From the NCBI GenBank assembly GCA_037179385.1, contig CM074195.1, positions 6,556,938 to 6,620,937 of the forward strand: 64,000 nucleotides of DNA, given 5' to 3'. Each line of letters opens with the position of its first letter. The stretch's first letter is position 1. Shown here one piece after another: positions 22,011-31,830 of the stretch. Position numbers and translations under genes: made by a program. The notes beneath the pieces are model-generated. The model saw only the letters and a program-made list of their open reading frames with translations, made no database searches and was not told the DNA's origin. The DNA comes from Holothuria scabra (Eukaryota > Echinodermata > Holothuroidea > Aspidochirotida > Holothuriidae).

Positions 22011-22835
22011 TGTGACAATACCTTCCCTTTGGAATTTGTGAAAGTTTTTTTTTTTTTGATGGAATTTGTGAAAGTTAAGAGGATTAACTCCTCAGCTAAT
22101 TCTAGTAATTGTAAAATGTAAAGGAATTTTCCAGAAACAAAATTTATTAACTTCAAAATATGTATGCTAAATTCTTTCCTTTCAGAAGATGAAAACTGAA
22201 TGTCAATAGCATTTATATAACATATGTTGAAGATACTAATTTTCAAAGTAATGCAGTATTTTCTTGAGATTTAGTGCATTTTTATTGGGAATCTGCAATG
22301 TCATTACAGCACATTAATTTGACACTGCATTAATATTTTTCATGATGCTGCAGGGAATTTTAAGTGAAATTGCATGCTGTACCCTACATATGGTGTAGGG
22401 TTATCCTGGATCTACAGGAAATGACAATTAAACATTCCAACAGAGTTTCAAACTTTAAGGGCAAATGTGAAATTCAGTTATAAAGAAAAAAAGGACTCGA
22501 TACTATGTGCTCACAGTACATATAACTTTTTGAGGCTTTGTTGAAAGTGGAAGTACTTTCCACCAAAATAACCAGTCTTTTTAGAGAGATGTCTTGAGTA
22601 AGGACAAAGGTATTGGACAAGGGTTGGAAGGACATTTTGTGGAACATTTTGGTCTATTTTATGATGACCAAATCTAGGCTTGCTGGAATGGGCTTTTATA
22701 TCCCCAAATATCATGAAACATAAATGGCAGAGAAATCAAGAACAAAGTTGTAGGATTCAACTGTTGCTTCAAATACATAAAAATGTACCTTTTTGGTTCC
22801 TTGCGGTAGCAAAGGAACCTATGTAGTCAGGTTGG
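22011..22835. other. Nothing recognised
   Basis: AT-rich sequence without a gene or repeat family that I can support. A direct duplication of about 17 bp, TGGAATTTGTGAAAGTT, flanks a poly-T run near 22028-22077. Confidence 0.4.
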
Positions 22836-22872
22836 CGTGTGTGTGTGTATGTGTGTGTGTGTTTGTGTGTGT
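22836..22872. repeat. (GT)n microsatellite
   Basis: Interrupted GT dinucleotide run, GTGTGTGTGTATGTGTGTGT and onward. Confidence 0.9.
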
Positions 22873-22879
22873 GACACTT

Positions 22880-23330
22880 GCTTCGGTACACTCTAACTCA
22901 ACAAGGGAAGGTTGGATGGAACTTGGATTTGGTACATAGATTTGTCATAGGGAGAAGGTGTGCCTTATCGTTTTTGGTGGAGGTCAAAGGTCATTTGGGG
23001 TCACTAGAGGTCAAAAACTAAAAACCTTCTCAACACAATATTTCTAGTTAGGAAACTTAGATAGATGTCATACTTGGTGTGTGAATGTGATATGGTGTAA
23101 GGATGAAAATGGATATGTTCGGTGAAGGTCAAGGGGTCATCTGAGATCGCCATGGGTCAAACACTGAAAAACGTTTTAACACAGTATTTTAAGATAGAAA
23201 GAACAGATTTCAAATCAATCTGGGTTTGGTTAAGGTCAAAGGTCATCAAAGTCACTGGAGGTCAACCGCTGGAAATGTTATTTAGAAAATTTTGTAAGCT
23301 AGATATAGATAGTTTCAATAGATTTTTTAT
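22880..23330. repeat. 145-bp tandem repeat array with DR1 motifs (array 3)
   Basis: About three units, with GTTTTTGGTGGAGGTCAAAG, GGGGTCACTAGAGGTCAAAA and a TAGATTTGTCATA-like segment. Perfect DR1 motifs lie at 22981-22993 and 23233-23245. Confidence 0.8.
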
Positions 23331-23592
23331 CTCACCTGGTTTTGCATGCTTACGCACCCAAACACCTTATGTTCGTTCAGTAATGATTCCTTCGGGTTGT
23401 ACACATATTTTGGATCATTCAAAGTTTTAAGAGGCCAATAACTGAAATCTTTAGATTTCACTGAGCACAGGTCACTCTGCATTAAACTGGTCTCTCTGCC
23501 AGTGGAAGCAATGCATGGATTATACAGTATGTCTCTTTAATACTGCTGTGCTCTGTGGGGTAACCTAATCCTCATTCTATTATCACACTTCA

Positions 23593-24205
23593 TTAACCCT
23601 CCACCGTTGTTTGGGTCCTTTTGGACCCATGAGGAGAGCTCGGCTGTCACACATCTTTACTGTTTCACGCGGAGCTCGAAACTGCGAGTAGCTACCGGAA
23701 AATTCGGCCACAAGAGCGAGAGAGACAATAGTTTAAGGTCACGGGGTCAATGGCCCATGGAAGCCGATGCGGGGCGGGCTACGTCCGCTTTTCCGCCCAA
23801 TCCCGAGGCGCGCAAATATGCCCCGATCGGAGCACAACAGTAAAGGGTTAAGCTAAAATATCTGCACCACTCGACTGAAGGTTTACGTGCACACACACAG
23901 AGACAGTGGCATCAGCTTTGCAGTAAACACACTCCACAGGCTTAGTTTAACCCTTTACCGTTGTTTGGGTCCTTTTGGACCCATGCGGAGAGCTCGGCTG
24001 TCACACATCTTTACTGTTTCACGCGGAGCTCGAAACTGCGAGTAGCTATCCAAAAATTCGGCCACAAGAGCGAGAGAGGCAATAGTTTAAGGTCACGGGG
24101 TCAATGGCCTACGGAAGCCGATGCGGGGCGTGCTACGTCCGCTTTTCCGCCCAATCCCGAGGCGCGCAAATATGCCCCGATCGGAGCACAACGGTAAAGG
24201 GTTAA
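23593..24205. mobile_element. Composite pair of piggyBac-like MITEs (direct), locus B, inverted relative to A
   Basis: Two 251-bp elements (23597-23847 and 23951-24201), each bounded by TTAA, in the opposite orientation to locus A. The ends read CCCTCCACCGTTGT or CCCTTTACCGTTGT, and ACAACAGTAAAGGG or ACAACGGTAAAGGG. The 95-bp spacer is the reverse complement of the locus A spacer with some changes (it contains TAAACACACTCCACAGGCTT). Both elements keep an open frame of 78 residues over G+C-rich sequence. I take this as chance, since no known domain is present. Confidence 0.85.
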
Positions 24206-24689
24206 TCACTTGCTTTCTGCTTAACTGCTGAATAAACCCTGTTTTCTGTGTAGAGGTAGCAAACAGGACAAATGGTAGATTGTTTTAATGTTTTAAAGTA
24301 ACAGCAAGTTTTATTTGAGAGCAGGTAAAAATAATTTGTGAGAAAACTACAATGGGTGTTTTTCTCTCTCTGACCACATTGTGTACTGTTTATTGGTGAT
24401 AATATCAAGTTTTATTACAAGCATAAATAAGGAAATGAGGTAGTGTTTTTGAAGGATCACCAAGCATTACAAAAGTTGAATGTCAGTAAGCCACAGAAAT
24501 TTAATCTTTGATTTCATGTAATATTAGTACTGAAATACCCCTGGTGAAGATGTTACAAATATGAACTTTTGCTTAGCTCTATTTCACAGACTGGCTGTAC
24601 AGTTCTTATAATATCCAGCAAGGAACCACAGTGCCCATTGGGCTCTTGTTTATTTTCCATTCTAATTTGTTTTTTTTTTTTACTTACAA
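24206..24689. other. Nothing firmly recognised
   Basis: No gene I can support. A splice-acceptor-like tttcacag at 24581-24588 is followed by an in-phase open stretch, considered and rejected as the missing WRAP73 exon. Confidence 0.4.
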
Positions 24690-24815
24690 CAGTTTATACA
24701 GAGGCACAGCTAGACACTTTTCTGGGGGTGGAGGGGAGCAAGCACCAAAAATTTTCATTTTTTTTTAGAAAGTGCTATGAAAACCACTGTAAAAGGAACT
24801 TACAATGTAAAGCAT
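24690..24815. repeat. Interspersed repeat D, copy 2
   Basis: ATACAGAGGCACAGCTAG, GCACCAAAAATTTTCATT, AGAAAGTGCTATGAAAAC and ACTGTAAAAGGAAC are the reverse complements of segments in 21355-21500. Confidence 0.65.
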
Positions 24816-25113
24816 AAAGTGCGCCAAAACTTCTTCCTTTTTTAAACAAATCTTTGAAAATTTGGAGCATGTAATACAGAAAATTTTTGATTCCAGGTTC
24901 CCCAGAGGGAAATTTGGCACCTTTCTAATTTTTCATTTCCAGAGCTAAAAAAAAAATAACCAAACTGGTAGACTGTAAGTCCCCTTTGTAGTTGTGCCAT
25001 TGAAATTATATAACATCTAAATTCATATTTTGTCAAATACTTTATTACCTGGACTGATAAGAAAGCACCAAATCCCAATTTGACAACAATTGCATCATTT
25101 TGCCTTAAATAGT

Positions 25114-25386
25114 TATAGACAAATCCAGACAGTCAAGTGATGATCTGATTGTAGTCGGACATAACTGGGGTCAATTGCCTTTTGTCTTTCGCTTTCCTTG
25201 CTTTAATACCTGTATCGTGGATGGTTGTACACTGAATTGTCTCTTGACTCCCTTAATTTCACTGAATAAGAGGGTTTTAAATTCATGTAGACAACAATAA
25301 ATGAAGACCATGTAAGGCTGATGGACCCCACTAAAGGCTGCCCAGAGTTACTTAATCTGCTGAGCTGATTAGATTGGTGTGTAGAA
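25114..25386 (+). mobile_element. MITE with TAGACGAATCCG ends (family T), diverged copy
   Basis: Starts TATAGACAAATCCAGACAGT and ends GCTGATTAGATTGGTGTGTA. The interior has the family marks CTGTATCGTGGATGGTTGTA, TTAATTTCACTGAATAAGAG, GGTTTTAAATTCATGTAGAC and GCTGATGGACCCCACTAA. About 270 bp. Confidence 0.85.
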
Positions 25387-25649
25387 TAGTATGGGTCATT
25401 CACCCATCTCACAGCCAAAATTGTCCTATACCTCCCCTTTTTTTTCTTTTCTCTTGAGGGTCAGCAAATCAAAGATCATGCAATACATGTAGGTGTAAAG
25501 CTCCTCTAAGTTTCAACATAATCTTATGAAATATATCAACTAATTGTTCCACAGAATTGAATTCAACAGCTATAGTTTAATAGTTGTTTTGCTGCAAAAT
25601 TACAGAACCTATTCTTTTTAAAAATGACAATCTTTTAACCTCTGCTGTG

Positions 25650-26050
25650 GACTGTGTTCCTGCCAAAGTCACACCTTTCTCTGTGGAAATTGTAGCTTGT
25701 CTAATGTTGACCATTGAGTAGTGCAGAATTCAAACGAGTGCATCATTATCGAATACAGTATGCTCACATACCTAGAGTTCCTTTTGCATTGCCCAAATTT
25801 TGTACCAAATGAAACTTTTGCAAGTACATTTTTCCCCAATGCATCTTTCAGCTTCATTCCAAGTTCACAAACTCTCCTGGCATCCCGAGGGGGAGGTACT
25901 TCTTCTCTCAGGAAGGGAGCAGATGTGCTTTTGTTTCATGCAAGAAAACAGGTGACATCATTTGAAGATGGAGATTTAAAAGACAATAAGCTTTTGTTTG
26001 AGGAAGTCTTGAAGGAAGGCTTGACTGAGGGATGCAGATAAAAAACGTCG
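25650..26050 (-). other. Candidate unidentified exon or retro-sequence, open on both strands
   Basis: The minus strand is open from about 25939 to 25671 and would encode a block with TSAPFLREEVPPPRDARRVC, then ELGMKLKDALGKNVLAKVSF and GTKFGQCKRNS, followed by a consensus gtatgt donor at about 25770. The plus strand is also open for 106 codons (25721-26041, no ATG at the start). The minus-strand residues look like a soluble protein, and Lys/Arg/Glu are well mixed. I do not recognise the family. It could be an exon of an unknown gene on the minus strand, or a relic. Confidence 0.3.
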
Positions 26051-26159
26051 GAAAATGGTACCATCAAGTGTCGATCATATACTCAAGCAATTTTTAATCT
26101 GAAATCTGATGAAAACTAAGACCAGGGGTTTTCTATTCAGTTCTTCTCTAAGGATGGTC

Positions 26160-26552
26160 CACAGACTTCTACACATGGACAGAGAATACCGCAGGTTAGA
26201 TTTTAGCTACCGTACATGTGGCTATAGGCATAGCAAGTTGACTGTGTGCTATGGTCAAGTGTGAAAGTTTGGACTTGCTCAAGTAAATCAACAGATATTT
26301 GTAAGAAAGTTGAAATATTTTCAAAATAATACAAGGTAAGGTCAAAATCACTATATATATTGCAGGAATATGATGTTGTTTCTCATTGAAATTAAACTTT
26401 TGTTTAAAATATTACAGATTCGTCGTCAAGTCAGACGATTATAGCTTCATGGGGGCCATCTTGGTGCTCCTTTTTTGGCCGAGTTGGTGGCAACAATCTG
26501 TGGATAGGATGTACATGTTACATGCTCTGTCCATGTATATAGGAAGTCTGTG
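26160..26552 (+). mobile_element. 393-bp MITE with CACAGACT ends, copy 2
   Basis: Left end CACAGACTTCTACACATGGA then CAGAG. Right end CTCTGTCCATGTATATAGG then AAGTCTGTG. Interior collinear with the reverse of 14003-14397. Confidence 0.85.
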
Positions 26553-26960
26553 CTCCTAATTTATTTCATAATAAATTGTTCTGCTTCCATTATCTGTCAT
26601 ACAACAGAGTGATAATTGTTAGAAAACCAACCCAACTTTTGTAGGTGTGTCTGACAAATGCTGTCTGTCGATGTGATGTCATGTTTATATTTCATCTTCC
26701 CAGTCTATTGGTACAAATCATTTCACAAGTTGACAAATTTTGTACTCTTTTCATCCAGAGATGGACACAGTAAGTTTTCAACTAAAACTAATAAGAGTTG
26801 TTCTTAAAGTATCCAAACTGGCTGCAGTGTTACCTGCACTTTATGCTGTCATAAGTGCAGGATATAGAGGAATTTGACATTCAAGTGGTGAAAAGTACAA
26901 GTGTCCATCATATTTAATTTCAGTCATCACTTTGACATTGCCACTACCAGATTCATGTAC
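26553..26960. other. Nothing recognised
   Basis: No exon or repeat family I can support. Confidence 0.4.
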
Positions 26961-27219
26961 ATATAGAAGAATCCGGAAAGTCAAGTGATGGTCTGATTTT
27001 AGTCGGCCATATCTGGGGTCCATTACCTTCAGAATTTCAACTTCCTGGCTTTATCATAGATGGTTGTACACTGAATTGTATCCTGATTCCCTCATTTTCA
27101 CTAAATACGAGGGTTTGGAATTCATGTAGACAATAAATATGGAAGACTTATTGCCTGATGAACTCAACTAATGGCTGCCTACAGCCACTAAGCACAAGTG
27201 CTGATCAGATTAGTGTATA
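26961..27219 (+). mobile_element. MITE family T copy
   Basis: Starts ATATAGAAGAATCCGGAAAG and ends GCTGATCAGATTAGTGTAT, with internal GTGATGGTCTGATTTTAGTC, ATGGTTGTACACTGAATTGT and GACAATAAATATGGAAGAC. Confidence 0.85.
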
Positions 27220-28899
27220 AACTCATACTTGAATCATAGTATATATTGTGGTCAAAGAGACTATCACAATAGGTTACTTTGTGTGAAAACATGACAAAAG
27301 AAAACATAAACACTTTTAAAGAACATCATCACCCTTGAAAAAAAAATGTGTGTCAATTGATTCCAAATCCACATGTCTTTACATGTTTCTGGGTTCTGCA
27401 GTGATTTGCATAAAATCCTGTGTCTTCCTGTAATTAATTGTAAATAATTTGCAAGATGAAGGTGTGAACCAGGATCCCAATGGACCTTTTGCATCATGCA
27501 TATTTTCTTGACTCTTATCTCTTCTAAGCCAATTATCTTTCCTTACAAAAACTCTCTATACACAGACAAGCAGTGCATGTCCGCATAGATTGTTTACACA
27601 GGCCTAATAGACATCTTTGCAACTTTGCAGGAAGGGCAAACTCCGGTGTAACATTCTACCGAAAACCCAACAGAAAGCCCACAAATTGGGTTCTAAAAGT
27701 TTTACTTTCTTTAAGGAGTCTTTTCATGGCATGAAATATCTGTCCTGAATGATCAGCCCATCCGCTTCACATCAGAATTCGTCCTTCAGTCCCTACTTTA
27801 GTTGGAAAACAGAGTAATAATGATGACAGATAAAGAACATTATTATGATTTTTTCACAAAATAGCAATAACAGAGGATTACAGGATATCCTTTTGGTAGT
27901 CTATGCATTCATATTTTTTGTAAAGAAGCATATTATTATATGTTAGTGGCTGAAGTGGCATTTTGAAGATCTTGTAATCTTGGAAAAGTACAATTATGGT
28001 GAGTTGACAGAGCACACAGATTATGAATGAAAAAAGGGGAAGAACACTTGAGTGTTTGGTAAAGAAATGAGGAAAATACAACTTTTTGTGAGGCCAAATA
28101 ATTTTTTTATTTGATCAGTTTAAGTTGCTTAATTTTTTCAATATTTTTTTTTTATTCTTTGCACCCCACTTTAAATAATGTGGTGCAACGCAAGTGGTGT
28201 GCACACTGCTAATTGAGGAAGCCTGGGTTACAGGCGTAATTTTTTACCCCAAACTACAATTTTACTAGTAGCCTATGGAAATCCTCAATTGGTATAGCTC
28301 TTTGATTGACATCAGATTAAAAGTGCCAAGGCAGAGTAGCTTATATTTCACACCATTAACTGAAAGGGATGTGATCATACAGTAGGACCTTGTGGGGTGC
28401 TCACAAGTGGAGAATGGAGATTAGACCTTAATGTGGGACTTGACTTGGCATGAATGCCAAAATTGTTACTTATAGCATTGCCACTTTAACAAGCCAACTA
28501 CAGTCATTACAGCAACTCAGGCTGAATCAATGGCCCAAGTCACTGTGTTATTTCAAGGTGTGGGGGGTGTGAGGGGAGGAGGATCAGTTTTAAGTGGGGC
28601 ATATTTGCTTGTTGTTATTGGAATCATGACCTGATTACAATGCTGCTTGTAAATATGAAATCATAGTTTAAAACAGGTTAATGTTTGTTACAGCAGAGTG
28701 CATGGGGGAAGGGTGTTGCTGAATTGTGCTCCTAGCTGTGCCTCAACATACGTATCTATTTTGGGTGCACTTATAAGTAAGGAATTGAACTCACAATAAG
28801 TTTATGTATGCAACATTGTCAGGAGAGTGCTTAAAGATACAGATATAAAACAATATAGGGAAGAAAGAACACAGTTCTCAGACTTGTCATGAATTTTTC
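27220..28899. other. Intergenic sequence with a CACAGGTT-family fragment
   Basis: 27355-27480 carries a decayed CACAGGTT-family piece (TTCCAAATCCACATGTCTTT, TTGCATAAAATCCTGTGTCT). 28225-28345 has a stretch related to 47370-47460 (CCCCAAACT, CAATTTT, GCTCTTTGATTGACA). A 15-base A/G tract and other low-complexity runs occur. No gene. Confidence 0.4.
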
Positions 28900-29215
28900 T
28901 GTCTTTTTCTCTATCTAACTAACCAACTTAAATTTAATACTAGTTTTCTCCTCGATAGTCACATGTTATCAGAGTGCTGTTGTATGAGTAGCATGGGAAC
29001 TTCGCAAATTTTACATTCCCCACATGGAGGTCTTATCCTGATTCATTTCAGGTTTTACATAACCAACTGAAAAAAACAAAAAAAACAAAAAGCAAAAAAA
29101 CTTTCTGGTCAATGTGATGAACTGATACAACCTCTCCTGCCCTGGAGGTCATTTTGGACCATTAAGTCTAGTAACCTAATTTGCTTATATCTCGAGAAAT
29201 ACTTGTCCAGTGAAT
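28900..29215. mobile_element. Long-TIR element (family L1f), partial
   Basis: GTTTTCTCCTCGATAGTCAC, AGTAGCATGGGAACTTCGC, TTACATTCCCCACATGGAGG and ATATCTCGAGAAATACTTGT parallel 54785-55060. The right end is lost where tandem-repeat array 4 begins. Confidence 0.6.
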
Positions 29216-30035
29216 AAATTAATTTTTGTGGAGGTCAAAGGTCAGGAGAGGTCAAGTTGGTAAATTCCTTAGAAATTGCTTGTAGACAAGGTACAGTATC
29301 TCATAAAGGGTAAGTGTGTCACTCATGTCATATTTGGTGTGTGGGGTGGTCATATTGATGAGATCATCTCTACTGTTTTAGTGGAGATAAAAGGTCTTTT
29401 AAGGTCACAAGAGGTCAAATGGTAAATATCTTAGGAAAGGCTTCTAAACATGTTATCTCTTAACAGGTAAGTGTGACTAATCTTGTAAATGGGTGTGTGG
29501 GTTGGTCATACTGAGTAGATTATCCCTAGCATTTTATGTGAAGGTTAGAGGTCATGTAGGGTCACCAGTGGTTTAAGTCTGAAAACCTTGTTTACACAAA
29601 ATCTGAAGGTAGGAATCTAGAACAGATTTCATACTGGGTATGGGTATGTGGGTGAGATATACTAAGGGATAGGAACCTATTGTTTTTGGTAGAGATCAAA
29701 GGTCATTTGTGGTCACAAGCTGTCAAAGTCTAAAATTCTTGTTTACACCATATCTGATGGGTAGATGTGGTTCATGTTATGTGGATGCATTATCCTGAGG
29801 AGCAGAATTCTCTTGTATTGATGGAGGTCAAATGTCTTTTGTGGTCACAAGGGTTCAGTTCTCAATACTATGTTTACCAGTTTCTCGTGGTTGGAGTCTT
29901 GGATACTGCAGAATTTCACACATATTACATAGATGCAATGTAATGAGCAGAACTCTAGTTCCAGGTGGTCAAAGGTCATCTCGGTGTCACAGGGTCCGAA
30001 TCTCTGAACCCAATTTACATGATATCTCCATGTAG
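29216..30035. repeat. 145-bp tandem repeat array with DR1 motifs (array 4)
   Basis: Five or six diverged units, for example GTGGAGGTCAAAGGTCAGG (with a perfect DR1 at 29232-29244), GGTAGAGATCAAAGGTCATT and GGTGGTCAAAGGTCATCTCG. More decayed than arrays 1 and 3. Confidence 0.75.
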
Positions 30036-30129
30036 GAAGCTTGTATACTTTGTGGATATTTTTAAAGCACTGTCACTTTGAAGAAAGAAAAACAGACTTA
30101 CATTTCAGGGGCAAGAATTTACTAAATTG

Positions 30130-30265
30130 TCTGAGGGTCTTGAAGTTGGTCACGTGTTGTCCTTCAGTGGACGTTATAGCTTCTTCGGGAAGCAGTTTGT
30201 TTGGTTTCGCCGAATGGCCCTTTTGCCAGAGGGGCGGGAGGACTTCTCAAAAAGGAATCACTAAG
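30130..30265 (+). repeat. Unit Q, G+C-rich dispersed unit
   Basis: GTTGTCCTTCAGTGGACGTT, CTTCTTCGGGAAGCAG, TTTGGTTTCGCCGAATGGCC and CCAGAGGGGCGGGAGGACTT. The same unit occurs at 48690-48785 (+), 59325-59460 (-), 59535-59660 (-) and as a fragment at about 40605-40650 (-). Several short inverted repeats inside it (CTTCTTCGGGAAG, GCCGAATGGC) suggest a structured RNA origin, but I cannot match it to a known RNA. Confidence 0.65.
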
Positions 30266-31261
30266 CCGTTTGGTTTTCTGGTTATTCCTGTCTTTCATAT
30301 GACAATAATGTGCTTAGTATTCCCCTTGCAATTCATTGTTCACGTTTATGGGCTGATAAGTGGAATGTAGGAGCACAGCATTTAATAAATGGAAAGACAG
30401 AGGACTTCTCTGCCCCCCCCCCCCCCTTCTTTTGAGAAATTATGGAAATTGAAAGATTTACAGTCTGATCATTTGAAAAAATGAAAAGTCTGTCCCAGAA
30501 AATAAAGGGAAATGTTGCATTTGTTTAATACATAAAGTTCATATGTTTGGTTTCTATAAGAAGAGAAACCTATGCCGCCATGATACGGTAACGTGTGTAC
30601 AGTATGTGTGTGTGTATGTGAGTGTACTTGGCATAATTATCCTCCTGCATGGCGGATTGATGACGTAATTGCAAAGTCTCAATTCTGACATGGAGCATGT
30701 AGCTGCAGTTCAAGGCGCGTGTGGCATTTACATTTTAATCAGACATTACTTCAACTAACTTAAAAGGGCCATTTTATGAATCGCAGATTTTAACCAATGG
30801 GGTGATTGAAGGATCTCGTTGACTTTTCTCGTATGAATTTGGAATTTGAAACACCGTAAGTGGTAAATCAGAATATCATGGGACGGGCGGATCTGAAAAC
30901 TGTGAAGTACAGACAAAGGAAATGGCCAATCCTTCTCGATAATTGCCTACGGAGCGGTATAGGTCCACCTTAGTATGAAGCTGATCATAACGTTTACTAG
31001 AACGTGAATCAGTTTCCAAAAAGATGATCCACTTTAAAAGATTTAAAAGAAATTAATAACTTGTCAAAAGATGACTAAATCCAGATATTACCGATGGGGT
31101 AGGCTTTGTTACGCCCACCAAGACCGAGCTCGACGTGCCAACGCCCCCAAACTTCACGTGTATACTGGCACTATGATTTGTTTAACCATTCTTAGAGGTT
31201 TATCTCTGTTCGTTTGAGGAGGTGGAAATCGCAGAATGAACTGCACCCTGCAGTTGTACGT
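30266..31261. other. Intergenic, low-complexity and weak repeat
   Basis: A poly-C run lies at about 30413-30427. 30630-30705 shares TGCATGGCGGATTGATGACG and AATTGCAAAG with one end of the MITE at 46583-46804. No gene seen. Confidence 0.4.
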
Positions 31262-31830
31262 CCCTCATTGACTTACAGTGTGCCTCGAGTCAAAATGTTC
31301 AAAAATATGTATTAAACAGCATGGGAAATGAATTTTAACAGCCTATCACCCATCTACATAGGACATTGTTTAGCAGCGAGAAATAAGATGTGGAAATTTA
31401 TTCACTTAAAACAAATAAGTTCATCAGGCAATAATCTGAGACTTTCTTGTTGTAAAACTCACATTTCCTTTTTCCCTTTAAAGTTTGGAAAACAAAAACA
31501 TGTTTTTATGACTTTTAACACACCATGTTTGTTTGCATAGCATGCTGCATAGAGAACTTAGGCTTAATCAATTGTTACATCACCCCATAAGAGTGCTATC
31601 AGACCTTGGTACATTGTGCAGTTATTGAAACTGTCAGAAAAAAAGAGAAATACAAAGATTCTAATTTGAGTACTGCAACAATGAAATCGCAAAGTATTGC
31701 GCAATGTAGGCTACCGTTTTAATTTGAGACTATAAACTTCAACATTTTATATCTTGGCTCCAGAATGTCCAATGAAGGTGGGATTTGGACAGTTAGAATA
31801 CATTTTCATGCTGTTTGGTATACATTTATT
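31262..31830. mobile_element. Long-TIR element (family L2f), near-complete copy
   Basis: Left arm TATTAAACAGCATGGGAAAT and TAGGACATTGTTTAGCAGCG. Right arm GGCTCCAGAATGTCCAATG and TTTTCATGCTGTTTGG. The arms are inverted repeats of each other over roughly 120-150 bp with many mismatches. The core carries TGCATAGCATGCTGCATAGA and TACATCACCCCATAAGAGTG. Confidence 0.75.

Noticed and set aside
23607..24197. Two 78-residue open frames with similar sequence, suggesting a duplicated small gene.
   Set aside because: They are the interiors of the two piggyBac-like MITEs. The copies at locus A do not keep the same frame open on the matching strand, and no start context or domain is seen.
24541..24700. 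Possible last exon of WRAP73 after the acceptor at 24588 (in-phase open frame).
   Set aside because: The residues do not contain the expected WH or SKDxFC-like pattern in the matching phase, and repeat D begins at 24690. A resemblance in another frame (TG, then SSKE) needs a different phase.
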